Positions 42,345 through 52,008 of a stretch of 64,000 bases of DNA are shown in pieces (position 1 is the first letter of the stretch; every line of letters begins with the position of its first letter). The notes beneath the pieces were generated by a model that searched no databases, had not been told where the DNA came from, and saw nothing but the letters and a program-made list of their open reading frames with translations. The DNA is from Cryobacterium sp. HLT2-28 (lineage in GTDB: Bacteria > Actinomycetota > Actinomycetes > Actinomycetales > Microbacteriaceae), in NCBI RefSeq assembly GCF_004402495.1, contig NZ_SOFH01000006.1:1-64000 (forward strand). The letters run 5' to 3'. A program made the position numbers and the translations under genes.

Positions 42345-43976
42345 CTAACCTTTCGCCAGTGCTGCGTAACGGAACTTGAACGACGCGTCCAGCGTCGTCT
42401 GGGTTCCGGTCACGTTCGTTCCGGTGACAGCCACCTGGGCACCCTGGAGGAGCGGCACGGTCGGCAGCTGCGCCGCGACCTTGTCCTGGATCTCCTTGAT
42501 CACGGCGGTTCGGGCAGTCGGGTCGACGGTGACGGCCTGCTTGAGGATCAGGTCGTTGACCTCAGGGTCGCTGTAGTGGTTCTTGATGAAGTTCTCCGTG
42601 AGGAAGAACGGCGTCAGGTAGTTGTCCGCGTCGGAGTAGTCCGGGAACCAGCCGAGCTGGTAGACGGGGTAGACGTCGGCGGTGCGGTCCTTGACGTACT
42701 GCACGTACTCGGTCGACTGCAGGTTGACCGTGAACAGGCCGGATGCGTCCAGCTGGTCCTTGATCAGCGCATACTCGTCGCTCGAACCGGGGCCGTAGTG
42801 GTCGGTGTTGTACTGCAGGTTGAGGGTGATCGGGGTCGTGACGCCGGCGGCGGCGAGCGACGCCTTCGCCTTGGCGACATCCGGTTTGCCCGACCCGTCT
42901 CCGTAGAGCCCCTTGAGGGACTCGGTGGCGCCGGTGAGTCCGTCCGGAACGTAGGAGTACAGGGGCGTGTAGGTGCCCTTGTAGACCTGGTCGGCGATCT
43001 CGGCGCGGTCGACGACGTCGGCCACTGCGGCGCGAACCGCGAGGGCCTTCGCCGGGTCGGCCTCCGGGGTCTTCGCCCCGTACGGCTGGGTGTCGAAGTT
43101 GAAGACGATGTAGCGGATCTCGCCGCCGGGACCGTCGACGACCTTGACCTTCTTATTGCCGCGGAGGTCGTCGATGTCGGTTGCCGAGAGGCTGCGGAAC
43201 GCGACGTCGATGTTGCCTTCCTGCACATCGAGCTTCAGGTTCGAGGAGTCGGAGTAGTACTTGACGTTGACGACGTCGGTCTTGGCCGCGCCCAGGAGAC
43301 CCTGGTAGTCCTTGTTCGCCTTGTAGGAGAGCAGGTTGTTGAAGTCGTAGCTGGTCAGCACGTACTGGCCCGCGAACGCCTTGGCCTTGACGATGTCGTT
43401 GTCCGGCGTGATCGCGGTGGCCGAGAAGGATTCCTCGTCGACGATCGGGCCGGCGGGGCTGGTCAGGATCTGCGGGAAGATCTGGTCGTCAGCGGCCTTG
43501 AGGCGGAAGACGACGGTGGTCGGGTCCTTGGCCTCGGTGCTGTCGAGGTTGTACAACAGCGACGAGGGGCCGTTGTCGTCGGCGATCTTGAGCTGGCGGT
43601 CGAAGCTGAACTTCACGTCCGAGCTCGTCAGGTCGTTGCCGTTGGCGAACTTGAGGCCCTTCTTGAGGGTGACCGTATACTCGGTCGGCGCGGTGAACTC
43701 GGCCTTGGTCGCGATGTCCGGCTGGACATCCGGGCTGCCGTACGGGGTGTTCATCAGGAACGGGAAGACCTGGTTCTGCACGGCGAACGAGCCGTTGTCG
43801 TACGAACCGGCCGGGTCAAGCGTGGTGATCTTGTCGGTCGTGCCGATCGTGATCGCGCCGCCGGTCGTCCCACCGGTGGTTCCACCTGCGGAGCAACCCG
43901 TCATGGCCAGCGCGGCGACAGCGACTACTGCTGCGGCACTGAGCCCTCGAGCGCGGGGAGTGGATGAGAATGCCAT
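42345..43976 (-). CDS. oligopeptide ABC importer substrate-binding lipoprotein
   Basis: 543 residues from the ATG at 43976 (MAFSSTPRARG). A lipoprotein signal peptide ends in the lipobox LAMTGC with Cys28. The SBP_bac_5 family (DppA/OppA-like) is shown by GAITIGTTDKITTLDPAGSYDNG and by YTVTLKKGLKFANGNDLTSSDVKFSFDR. The protein captures peptides outside the membrane and hands them to the permease pair. First gene of the importer operon. Confidence 0.93.
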   Translation of the reverse strand: MAFSSTPRARGLSAAAVVAVAALAMTGCSAGGTTGGTTGGAITIGTTDKITTLDPAGSYDNGSFAVQNQVFPFLMNTPYGSPDVQPDIATKAEFTAPTEYTVTLKKGLKFANGNDLTSSDVKFSFDRQLKIADDNGPSSLLYNLDSTEAKDPTTVVFRLKAADDQIFPQILTSPAGPIVDEESFSATAITPDNDIVKAKAFAGQYVLTSYDFNNLLSYKANKDYQGLLGAAKTDVVNVKYYSDSSNLKLDVQEGNIDVAFRSLSATDIDDLRGNKKVKVVDGPGGEIRYIVFNFDTQPYGAKTPEADPAKALAVRAAVADVVDRAEIADQVYKGTYTPLYSYVPDGLTGATESLKGLYGDGSGKPDVAKAKASLAAAGVTTPITLNLQYNTDHYGPGSSDEYALIKDQLDASGLFTVNLQSTEYVQYVKDRTADVYPVYQLGWFPDYSDADNYLTPFFLTENFIKNHYSDPEVNDLILKQAVTVDPTARTAVIKEIQDKVAAQLPTVPLLQGAQVAVTGTNVTGTQTTLDASFKFRYAALAKG

Positions 43977-44155
43977 ATCCGTGAGCCTCTTCCTCTGAAA
44001 AATCCAGGCACGGGCGCCGACAATCGCGTCACCCGGCATAGCTGTAAGGAAAGAAATAGCACAGAATGCGCGGTTCGTCCGGCAAGGACGGGGCATCTTT
44101 ACCGAGCTGCAATGTAGCGCTGAGGCCCTCGGGAGGCCCCGGCGAACCCCGGTGC

Positions 44156-46039
44156 CTAGTCCTCGCGGAGGTTGCGCCGTTCGGCCTCGACCCGTACCAG
44201 TTCACGCTGGAGCGCCACGTAGACCTCGCGGTTGGCGGCATCCGCTCGCTGCAGCCGACCGAGAAGTTCAGCCTTCTGGCGGAGCAAGTCCTTGTCGACG
44301 AGGGCGACCGTGATGTCTCGGACGTAGCGGCTGATCTCCCGTTCGCTGCGCTCGGGCAGCGGGGCCATGGCCAGCTCCTTGACCAGGTTCTCCAGCGGTG
44401 GCGGCACGTCCGCCACGATCCGGTCCAGCCAGTCGGGGGCGTCGTGGTGTTCGAGGTTGGCCGCGATCGCATCCCGCACGACCGCGAGTGAGGGCTGGGC
44501 GAAACTGGTCAGCACCGCGCGCTGGATCAGGTCCGCGCCGACCAGGACGGGGCGCTGGAGCATGGCCATCAGCCCGTCCCGTTCCAGCCGGGTGACCGGG
44601 TCCGTGGACAGGTTGGTCATCGAGAACGGTTGCTCGCGCGGCGCCTCGTCCGTGCCGTCGCGGCGTGCACCGTCGTGGCTCTGCCCCGCCGAGTTCCCGG
44701 CGCCGGCGGAGCGGGTGCGCGACAGCGACGTCGAGACGGCCCTGGCAACCTCGCCCAGCTCCATGCCGAGCATGCGAGCCAGTTCGTGCGTGTAGCCGGG
44801 GCGGAGGGCCGGGTCGCGGATGTCGGCGACGAGCGGAGCGGCCTGGCGCAACGCCCCGACCCTCCCTTCGACGGTGTCGAGGTTGTACTGGCCGAGCAAC
44901 TGCCGGATCATGAACTCGAACATCGGCTTCTTCGAGTCGACGAGTCGGCGCACCGCGTCGTCGCCGCGGTGCAGGCGCAGGTCGCACGGGTCCAGGCCCT
45001 CGGGGGCGACGGCGACGAACGTCTGGGCGGAGAAGCGCTGCTCCTCGCTGAAGGCGCGCATCGCAGCCTTCTGGCCCGCGGCATCCGGGTCGAAGGTGAA
45101 GACGACCTCGCCGACGCCGCTGTCATCACCGAGGACGCGGCGCAGCACCTTGATGTGATCGACCCCGAAGGAGGTGCCGCAGGTGGCGACCGCGGTGGTC
45201 ACGCCGGCGAGATGGCAGGCCATCACGTCGGTGTAGCCCTCGACCACGACGACCTGGTGGTTGCGCGAGATGTCGCGCTTGGCGAGGTCGAGGCCGTAGA
45301 GCACCTGGGCCTTGTGGTAGATCGGTGTCTCCGGCGTGTTGAGGTACTTCGGGCCTTTGTCGTCCTCGAGCAGCTTGCGCGCGCCGAAGCCGATGGTCTG
45401 CCCGGTGATGTCGCGGATCGGCCAGACGAGCCGACCGCGGAAACGGTCGTACACCCCGGTGGACCCCTCACGGCTGGAGACCAGTCCGGCCAGGGTCAGT
45501 TCCTCGGTCGTGTAGCCCTTGCCGCGGAGATGGTTGGTCAGTTCGTCCCAGCTCTTGGGCGCGAATCCGACGCCGAAGAGGGCCGCGGCCTGGGAGTCGA
45601 AGCCGCGTTCGCCGAGGAAGTTGCGGCCGACGAGGGCGCCGGCGCTGCCGAGGCGTTCGACGAAGAATTCGGCGGCCGCCTGGTTGGCCGCGTAGAGGCG
45701 AGACCGGTTGGTGTGGTCGGGGGCGTCGCCGCCGCCCTCGTAGTGCAGTTCGATCCCGACCCGGGCGGCGAGTCGCTCGACGGCCTCGCTGAAGGAGACG
45801 TGGTCCATCTTCTGCAGGAACGAGTACACGTCGCCGCTCTCGCCGCAGCCGAAGCAGTGGTAGAAACCGACCTGGGGGCGCACGTGGAAGCTCGGGCTGC
45901 GCTCGTCGTGGAAGGGGCACAGGCCCTTCATCGAGCCGACTCCGGCCGACTTCAGGGTGACGTAGTCGCCGACGATGTCCGCGATGTTCGTGCGGGCCTT
46001 GACCTCTTCGATGTCGTTTTGTCGAATCAGGCCAGCCAT
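44156..46039 (-). CDS. dnaG: DNA primase
   Basis: 627 residues. N-terminal zinc-binding CHC2 domain (CPFHDERSPSFHVRPQVGFYHCFGCGE read in two parts), followed by the primase catalytic core with FRGRLVWPIRD and the Toprim segment VVVEGYTDVMACH with the acidic FDPDAAG motif. C-terminal helicase-binding helices follow. Synthesises RNA primers for replication. Downstream of dgt with a 25-base gap on the minus strand. Confidence 0.97.
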   Translation of the reverse strand: MAGLIRQNDIEEVKARTNIADIVGDYVTLKSAGVGSMKGLCPFHDERSPSFHVRPQVGFYHCFGCGESGDVYSFLQKMDHVSFSEAVERLAARVGIELHYEGGGDAPDHTNRSRLYAANQAAAEFFVERLGSAGALVGRNFLGERGFDSQAAALFGVGFAPKSWDELTNHLRGKGYTTEELTLAGLVSSREGSTGVYDRFRGRLVWPIRDITGQTIGFGARKLLEDDKGPKYLNTPETPIYHKAQVLYGLDLAKRDISRNHQVVVVEGYTDVMACHLAGVTTAVATCGTSFGVDHIKVLRRVLGDDSGVGEVVFTFDPDAAGQKAAMRAFSEEQRFSAQTFVAVAPEGLDPCDLRLHRGDDAVRRLVDSKKPMFEFMIRQLLGQYNLDTVEGRVGALRQAAPLVADIRDPALRPGYTHELARMLGMELGEVARAVSTSLSRTRSAGAGNSAGQSHDGARRDGTDEAPREQPFSMTNLSTDPVTRLERDGLMAMLQRPVLVGADLIQRAVLTSFAQPSLAVVRDAIAANLEHHDAPDWLDRIVADVPPPLENLVKELAMAPLPERSEREISRYVRDITVALVDKDLLRQKAELLGRLQRADAANREVYVALQRELVRVEAERRNLRED

Positions 46040-46064
46040 AGCTGAATGCTAGTCCTGCCCATTG

Positions 46065-47312
46065 TCAGTTCTGCACGAGACGTTCATACCAGGCCAGCGC
46101 GGACTGGTCGGTGAGGCTGGCAACCTGGTCGACGACGACGCGCTTGCGGGCCGCGTCGTCTACGGCCGCGTGCCAGTCCTCGCGGAAGCCGGCGTCGAGG
46201 TGCTCGTCGCCGGTGGCGTGCAGGCGCTCGGCCAGCAGGGTGAGCACCTGCCGCTGCTGCTGGTAGATGGGCTGGCGGGTGTTCTTCGACATCACGAAGG
46301 CGGCGACGATGCCCTTGAGCACGGCGATCTCCGCCTGGACCTCGCGGGGAACGACGACGTGGGCGCCGAAGCGGATGAGTTGCTCCCCCGAGTACGCCTG
46401 ACGGGTGGCCCGCACCGCTGCGCCGGAGAACCGGCCGATCAGCTGGCTGGTGAGGTTCTTCAGCCGCCCCTGGTCGCGCCGCCCGGCGGTCCAGCCGTGC
46501 AACCAGTAGTCGAGGGCGCCCAGCCGGTCATAGGCCTGCGCCAGTTCGGCGTGCGAGACGGCGCCGCCGATCCAGGAGTGCATCGAGGAGACGAGTTCGG
46601 TGCTGGCCCGCCCACCGAGTTCGGCGATGTCCAGGTACCCGTTGACGACGGCGTCTTCGAAGTCGTGCACGGAGTAGGCGATGTCGTCGGACAGGTCCAT
46701 CACCTGGGCCTCGATGCAGAGGCGGCGCTCCGGCGCGCCCGCGCGCATCCATTCGAAGGCGGCGATGTCGTCGTGGTAGAAACCGAACTTGGCCCGGCCG
46801 CTGGGATCGGCGACGGAGGAGTCCTCCGGCCAGGGGTACTTGCAGCTGGCGTCGACGCTGGCCCGGGTCAGGTTCAGCCCGTAGCTGCGGCCGTCGTCGC
46901 CGAAGACCTTCGGTTCGAGCCGGGTGAGCAGCCGCAGGGTCTGCGCGTTGCCCTCGAAGCCGCCGATGTCCAGGGACCACGCGTTGAGCGCCTTCTCCCC
47001 GTTGTGACCGAACGGCGGATGCCCGATGTCGTGCGCGAGGCAGGCCGTATCGACGATGTCGGGGTCGAGGCCGAGCCGGAGCGCGAGCTCCCGGCCGATC
47101 TGGGCGACCTCGAGCGAGTGGGTGAGCCGGTTGCGGGCGAAGTCGAGGCCGGCGGTGGGACTGAGCACCTGGGTCTTGGCTGCGAGGCGGCGCAGGGCGC
47201 TGGAGTGCAGGAGCCGGGCCCGGTCGCGCGCGAAGTCGCTGCGGCGCGAGCCGTGCACCTCCGGCAGCCAGCGTTCCTCGTCTGTGCTGCTGTACCCGGT
47301 TTCGTTAGCCAC
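46065..47312 (-). CDS. dgt: deoxyguanosinetriphosphate triphosphohydrolase
   Basis: 415 residues. HD-domain phosphohydrolase: RNRLTHSLEVAQIGRELA, HDIGHPPFGHNGE (metal-binding HD) and DLSDDIAYSVHDFEDA. It removes triphosphate from dGTP and other dNTPs. It overlaps the end of dusB by eight bases and precedes dnaG, the usual actinobacterial dusB-dgt-dnaG arrangement. Confidence 0.95.
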   Translation of the reverse strand: MANETGYSSTDEERWLPEVHGSRRSDFARDRARLLHSSALRRLAAKTQVLSPTAGLDFARNRLTHSLEVAQIGRELALRLGLDPDIVDTACLAHDIGHPPFGHNGEKALNAWSLDIGGFEGNAQTLRLLTRLEPKVFGDDGRSYGLNLTRASVDASCKYPWPEDSSVADPSGRAKFGFYHDDIAAFEWMRAGAPERRLCIEAQVMDLSDDIAYSVHDFEDAVVNGYLDIAELGGRASTELVSSMHSWIGGAVSHAELAQAYDRLGALDYWLHGWTAGRRDQGRLKNLTSQLIGRFSGAAVRATRQAYSGEQLIRFGAHVVVPREVQAEIAVLKGIVAAFVMSKNTRQPIYQQQRQVLTLLAERLHATGDEHLDAGFREDWHAAVDDAARKRVVVDQVASLTDQSALAWYERLVQN

Positions 47313-48480
47313 CGCTGGTATCCCCTTCGCCCTCGGTCAGGTTGGCCCGTTCCGCGCCGGCGATCTCCCGGGAGTCGAGCCAGTGTTCGGGCAGCGACGT
47401 CTTCTTCGGGCTCCCGGCTCGGCCGCGCGGACCCTCGGCGCCGACGCCGGGGTATTCCTGCTGCCAGTCCAGGGTGCCGAGCAGGTCGTCGAGCTGCGCG
47501 AGCGACACGACCGAGGCGAGGCTCGCGCGCAGGTCGCCGCCGACCGGGTAGCCCTTGAAATACCAGGCGACGTGCTTGCGGATGTCGCGGCAGGCCCGCT
47601 CTTCGCTGTCGAAGAATTCGGTGAGCAGTTCGGCGTGCCGGCGGAAGGTCTCGGCGACGCGGCCGAGGTTCGGCTGGATCAGCGCGGTCTGCTCCCCGGT
47701 CGACTGGCCGCGGAAGGCCCCCGCGAGGTCACCGAACAGCCACGGCCGGCCCAGGCAGCCGCGGCCGACGACGACGCCGTCGCAGCCGGTCTCAGCGACC
47801 ATGCGCAGGGCGTCGTCGGCGGACCAGATGTCACCGTTGCCGAGCACGGGCACGCTGGTGATGGTGTTCTTGAGGGTCGTGATCGCCGACCAGTCGGCCA
47901 CGCCGGAGTAGTGCTCTGACGCGGTGCGCGCGTGGAGCGCGATCGCTGAGACGCCGGCCCCTTCAGCGGCCTTGCCTGCCTCCAGGTAGGTGAGGTGGTC
48001 GGAATCGATGCCCTTGCGCATCTTCACCGTGACCGGGACGGCGCCGGCCGCGGTGACGGCGGCTTCGACGATCTGCCGGAACAGGCCGAGCTTCCACGGG
48101 AGGGCAGCTCCGCCGCCCTTGCGGGTGACCTTGGGCACCGGGCAGCCGAAGTTGAGGTCGATGTGGTCGGCCCGGTCTTCCGCGACGAGCATGGTGACCG
48201 CATCGGACACGGTCTTGGGGTCGACCCCGTACAGCTGGATCGACCGGGTGGTTTCACTCTCATGATGGTTGATCAGACGCATCGATTCGGGCGTGCGCTC
48301 GACGAGCGCCCGGGAGGTGATCATCTCGCTGACGTAGAGCCCAGCGCCGAATTCACGGCAGAGCCTGCGAAAGGCGGTGTTGGTGATGCCGGCCATCGGC
48401 GCGAGCACGACGGGGACATCCAGCGTGAGGGGGCCGATCGAGAGCGGCGCGGCGCGGCTGGTCGCAGTTTCAGGAATCAT
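47305..48480 (-). CDS. dusB: tRNA-dihydrouridine synthase (DusB)
   Basis: 391 residues from the ATG at 48480, with GGGAGAAT upstream. TIM-barrel FMN enzyme: VVLAPMAGITNTAFRRLC, HIDLNFGCPVPKVTRKGGGAAL (catalytic Cys), VTVKMRKGI, GVSAIALHARTA and VVGRGCLGRPWLF. It reduces uridine in tRNA D-loops. Translationally linked to dgt. Confidence 0.95.
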   Translation of the reverse strand: MIPETATSRAAPLSIGPLTLDVPVVLAPMAGITNTAFRRLCREFGAGLYVSEMITSRALVERTPESMRLINHHESETTRSIQLYGVDPKTVSDAVTMLVAEDRADHIDLNFGCPVPKVTRKGGGAALPWKLGLFRQIVEAAVTAAGAVPVTVKMRKGIDSDHLTYLEAGKAAEGAGVSAIALHARTASEHYSGVADWSAITTLKNTITSVPVLGNGDIWSADDALRMVAETGCDGVVVGRGCLGRPWLFGDLAGAFRGQSTGEQTALIQPNLGRVAETFRRHAELLTEFFDSEERACRDIRKHVAWYFKGYPVGGDLRASLASVVSLAQLDDLLGTLDWQQEYPGVGAEGPRGRAGSPKKTSLPEHWLDSREIAGAERANLTEGEGDTSGG

Positions 48481-48562
48481 TTCGTTCAATTCTCCCAGAC
48501 CCGGGCGACACCGCTCGACGCCCGCGGTGAACGGCGTGAAGCGGTGTCGTCGAGCGGGGTGT

Positions 48563-48694
48563 TCAGATTCCGCAGGAGCCGCCGCCGCAGCATCCGCCGC
48601 CGGCATTGCCGAGCAGTTCGATGGTGGGGACGGGAGCCGCTGCCGGGGTGCCGACCGGGGTGGTCGCCTCGGCGGTGCTGGTCTGTTCGGTCAT
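48563..48694 (-). CDS. 43-residue Cys-rich peptide coupled to frnE
   Basis: From the ATG at 48694, overlapping the frnE stop (ATGA), to the stop at 48563. The N-terminal 25 residues are Thr/Ala/Pro-rich. Residues 26-43 read ELLGNAGGGCCGGGSCGI, with Cys36, Cys37 and Cys41. No signal peptide or membrane segment. The coupling to a FrnE-type oxidoreductase suggests a redox partner or a metal-binding helper. It is too short for many gene callers. Confidence 0.75.
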   Translation of the reverse strand: MTEQTSTAEATTPVGTPAAAPVPTIELLGNAGGGCCGGGSCGI

Positions 48695-49350
48695 TTGTTC
48701 TTCTCCTCGGATTTCTCGGTGGCGGCCTGGCGGAGAGCCTGCGCAAAGGTATCAGGGTCCTGGGCTCCGGAGATCCCGTACTTCCCGTCGATGACGAAGA
48801 AGGGAACGCCCTGGATGCCGTAGGCGTTGGCCTGGGCGACGTCGGCCTTGACGTCGGCCAGGTAGTCGTGGGCGGTGAGCGCCCTGACCACGTCGGCCCG
48901 GTCGAGGCCGATTTCGGCGGCCAGGTCGGCGAGGTCTTCGATCCGGCCCACGTGCAGGCCGTCGACGAAGTAGGCCTTGAGCAGTCGCTCCTTCATCTCG
49001 AGCTGGCGCCCGTGTGCCTTCGCGTAGTGGAGCAACTCGTGCGAGATGACGGTGTTCGTCTGGTGCACGGAGTCGTAGTCGTAGTGCAGGCCGACGCTTT
49101 CGGCGATCCCGGTGACCCGCTCGAGCATCTCCTCGACCTGCGCCACGGGCAGGCCCTTGCGCTGGCTGAGGTAGTCGACCGGGCTGCCGTCGAAGTCGAC
49201 GGGGGTATCGGGCGCCAGTTCGAAGCTGTGGTATTCGACCTCGACGTCACCGTCGAAGAGGGCCGCGCCGGCCTCGAATTTGCGCTTTCCGATGTAGCAC
49301 CAGGGGCACTGCACGTCGGACCAGATGTCTACTTTGATGGTTTCGCTCAC
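48691..49350 (-). CDS. frnE: DsbA-family oxidoreductase, FrnE type
   Basis: 219 residues. Begins MSETIKVDIWSDVQCPWCYIG; CPWC (residues about 15-18) is the FrnE-type redox site. The cis-Pro segment is GIQGVPFFVIDGKYGISGAQ. No signal peptide, so it is cytosolic; FrnE-like proteins take part in thiol/disulfide reactions and stress tolerance. The gene overlaps the 43-residue Cys peptide gene by four bases and follows the heliorhodopsin gene by 75 bases. Confidence 0.92.
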   Translation of the reverse strand: MSETIKVDIWSDVQCPWCYIGKRKFEAGAALFDGDVEVEYHSFELAPDTPVDFDGSPVDYLSQRKGLPVAQVEEMLERVTGIAESVGLHYDYDSVHQTNTVISHELLHYAKAHGRQLEMKERLLKAYFVDGLHVGRIEDLADLAAEIGLDRADVVRALTAHDYLADVKADVAQANAYGIQGVPFFVIDGKYGISGAQDPDTFAQALRQAATEKSEEKNK

Positions 49351-49425
49351 TCTGAGGCCAACCGGCGGCGCGCCCCAGTATTCCCGTCCCGGCGGTCGAT
49401 CCTGTCGAGACCAGGCCCCGCGCGG

Positions 49426-50229
49426 TCAGCCCGTTATCGCGGGAATGATCGCCCCCGAGAAGACCTGCCAGGCCAGGGCTGTCTTGGCGACCAGGCTCAG
49501 CGTGATGTACGTGCGCTCCCCCTGAAGATAGCTCTTCCACTTTCCGACCTGCTTGTACTGCAACCACTGGTTGATGGCAAAGGTGTTGAAGAAGACGAAG
49601 AGCGAGATGACGATGCCGACGACGAAACCGGGCGCCGCAACCTCGTTCGCGCTGCCCGGCCGGAGAAAGTAGATCAGAATCAGGATCCAGGGCACGATGC
49701 CCACCATCGACCCGAAGATGAACGGCAGCATTCCGCCGGATCCCGGCTGCTCGTACTTCTCTTGCAGGGCACCGAACAGGATCATCGCGGCGTTCACCGC
49801 GAAGACGGCGAACAGCGCCGCGATGTCGGTCACGCCGTTGATGGCCAGAATCAGCCAGATCATGATTGAGGAGCTCAGCGAGTATTCGGTCCAGCGGAAG
49901 TAGTTGCGGCTCTGCAGCAGCCCGCCCTTGTACCGGCCGAAGAACCAGGGGCTCGAGACGAGGAAATGGAAGAACGCGCTCAACGCCAGGAACGCCACCA
50001 CGCCGATTCCGATGTTCACTTCGAACACCGTGACACGCTCGGGCGGTATGGGGACTCCGGGAGGACCGGCCAGGTAGTCGGCCGTGACGGCGAAGAGAAC
50101 CTGCGAACTGAGCATTAGGAGCACGATCGCGAAGCCGATGGCCTGGAGAAGGTGCAGGCTCCCCGCGACGAGGTTGTAAACCCTCAGCCGGTCGATCTGC
50201 TGGTCAGAGGTGTATGTCTTCTTCGCCAT
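49426..50229 (-). CDS. heliorhodopsin
   Basis: 267 residues with seven hydrophobic segments and the N-terminal sequence of the heliorhodopsin family (DRLRVYNLVAGSLHLLQA). Retinal-binding Lys249 lies in SLVAKTALAWQVF (TM7). TM3 reads FRWTEYSLSSSIMIWL with the counterion Glu115. His26 and His88 correspond to conserved histidines of the family. Heliorhodopsins have an inverted topology (N-terminus inside) and a long photocycle; no ion transport was found for most. RBS GGGAGG six bases before the ATG. No retinal-synthesis gene lies in this window. Confidence 0.95.
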   Translation of the reverse strand: MAKKTYTSDQQIDRLRVYNLVAGSLHLLQAIGFAIVLLMLSSQVLFAVTADYLAGPPGVPIPPERVTVFEVNIGIGVVAFLALSAFFHFLVSSPWFFGRYKGGLLQSRNYFRWTEYSLSSSIMIWLILAINGVTDIAALFAVFAVNAAMILFGALQEKYEQPGSGGMLPFIFGSMVGIVPWILILIYFLRPGSANEVAAPGFVVGIVISLFVFFNTFAINQWLQYKQVGKWKSYLQGERTYITLSLVAKTALAWQVFSGAIIPAITG

Positions 50230-50395
50230 GATTGGCCTCCCTCGCCTGATATTGGGGCCAACCTAGCATTGATCCGATCTCGGCCCCTCCGCTGTTCGAG
50301 CCGGTCGAGACCCGGCAGCCACGGCGGGCGCGGGCTGCGGAAAGGGGCTCGGGCTGGGGCTGGACGGGTCGCGACGGGCGGGGCCGGCCCGGGAC

Positions 50396-51214
50396 TCAGG
50401 CGGAGGGAGCGTCGACGGCGCCGCCGTAGCGGCGGTTCCGGGTCGCGTAGAGCTCGATCGCCCGCCACAGGTCGACCCGGCTGAAGTCCGGCCACAGGGT
50501 GTCGAGGAAGACCATCTCCGCGTAGGCGCTCTGCCAGAGCAGGAAGTTGCTGGTGCGCTGCTCCCCCGAACTGCGCACGAACAGGTCGACGTCGGGAAGG
50601 TCGGCGGTGTACAGGTTCCGCTGGATCGACTTCTCGGTGATGCCGGACGGCTTCAACCGGCCGGCCGCGACGTCCTCGGCCAGCGCGCGCACGGCATCCG
50701 CGATTTCGGTGCGCCCGCCGTAGTTCACGCACATGGTCAGGGTGAGCACGTCGTTGCCGGCGGTCAGGCGTTCGGCGAACTGCAGCTCGTTGATGACGGA
50801 TGCCCAGAGCCGGGGCTTCCGCCCGGCCCACCGCACGCGCACCCCCCATTCGTTGAGCTGGTCACGCCTGCGGTGCAGCACGTCCCGGTTGAACCCCATC
50901 AGGAAGCGCACCTCGTCGGGCGAGCGCTTCCAGTTCTCGGTGGAGAACGCGTAGACGCTGAGGTGCTTGACGCCGATCTGGATGGCGCCGGCGACGACGT
51001 CGAGCAGCGCCGCCTCCCCCGCCTTGTGGCCTTCCACCCGTGGCAGGCCCCGGGCATTCGCCCACCGGCCGTTGCCGTCCATCACCACGGCGACATGCTC
51101 GGGGACGACCTTCAGCGGAAGGGCCGGCGGGTAGAGCCCGGTCCAGTCCAGGGGCTTGAACGGCATCGCGTCCCTATGGGTGAACGGTTTGGGCGCGAAC
51201 GGATTCGGGGTCAT
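50396..51214 (-). CDS. uppS: isoprenyl transferase (undecaprenyl/decaprenyl-diphosphate synthase family)
   Basis: 272 residues from the ATG at 51214, overlapping the recO stop by four bases. Catalytic [12 protein letters not shown] with the Asp, [12 protein letters not shown], then [19 protein letters not shown] and the C-terminal [24 protein letters not shown]. It makes the cis-polyprenyl diphosphate carrier for cell-wall synthesis. Cytosolic; part of the recO-uppS operon. Confidence 0.95.
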   Translation of the reverse strand: MTPNPFAPKPFTHRDAMPFKPLDWTGLYPPALPLKVVPEHVAVVMDGNGRWANARGLPRVEGHKAGEAALLDVVAGAIQIGVKHLSVYAFSTENWKRSPDEVRFLMGFNRDVLHRRRDQLNEWGVRVRWAGRKPRLWASVINELQFAERLTAGNDVLTLTMCVNYGGRTEIADAVRALAEDVAAGRLKPSGITEKSIQRNLYTADLPDVDLFVRSSGEQRTSNFLLWQSAYAEMVFLDTLWPDFSRVDLWRAIELYATRNRRYGGAVDAPSA

Positions 51215-51933
51215 CGACTGACATGCTCCAACGATCGGAGGCCTCGGCCGAGGTGCCACTGCGTGTACGCGGCGACCACCCCGGTGGCCTGGGCTCTGGT
51301 CTTCTCAGGGGTTGATTCGGCGTGGTCCCAGTCACCGGTGAGCAGGGAGCTGAGCAGGGCGATCGTCTGGGCGTCGAGCCTCGGCGAGCCGGGGGCGGCG
51401 CAGTCGTCGCAGACGATCCCGCCGACCTGCACGACGATCGCGGAGTGGCTGCCCTGGGCGCCGCACCGGGCGCAGTCCTGGAAGCTGGGCGCCCAGCCGG
51501 CCATCGACAGGGCGCGCAACAGGTAGGAGTCGAGGGTGAGGCCGGCGCCGTGCTCCTGGCGGGACAGCGACCTCAGCGCGCCGACCAGCAGCAGGTACTG
51601 CTGCAGCGAGCCTTCGGCCTCGGTCAGCTTGTCGGCGGTTTCGACCATGGCGCTGGCCGCGGTGTAGCTGGGGTAGTCGGCGGTGATCTGCGCACCGTAC
51701 GACCCGATCGACTCGGCCTGGGTGATGATGTCGAGGCTGCGGCCCTCGTAGAGCTGCACATCCGCGACCATGAACGGCTCAAGCCGCGCCCCGAACTTCG
51801 ACGCGGTGCGCCGCACTCCCTTGGCCACCGCGCGCACCTTGCCGTGCTTGCGGGTGAGCATGGTGACGATGCGGTCGGCTTCACCCAGCTTCTGGGTGCG
51901 CAGCACGACGGCTTCATCACGGTAGACAGGCAC
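51211..51933 (-). CDS. recO: DNA repair protein RecO
   Basis: 240 residues from the GTG at 51933 (V-P-V-Y-R-D-E-A), in place of an ATG at 51975. N-terminal OB fold ([41 protein letters not shown]) and a zinc site of two Cys pairs (CARCG, CDDC). RecO helps load RecA in recombinational repair. Coupled to uppS. Confidence 0.95.
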   Translation of the reverse strand: MPVYRDEAVVLRTQKLGEADRIVTMLTRKHGKVRAVAKGVRRTASKFGARLEPFMVADVQLYEGRSLDIITQAESIGSYGAQITADYPSYTAASAMVETADKLTEAEGSLQQYLLLVGALRSLSRQEHGAGLTLDSYLLRALSMAGWAPSFQDCARCGAQGSHSAIVVQVGGIVCDDCAAPGSPRLDAQTIALLSSLLTGDWDHAESTPEKTRAQATGVVAAYTQWHLGRGLRSLEHVSR

Positions 51934-52008
51934 ATCACGATTGTCCCACTTGCGGCGACGGATGCCTGCGTGCACGCCGCAGCGCGCGTTTCGGTGGTTT
52001 CATTGAGT

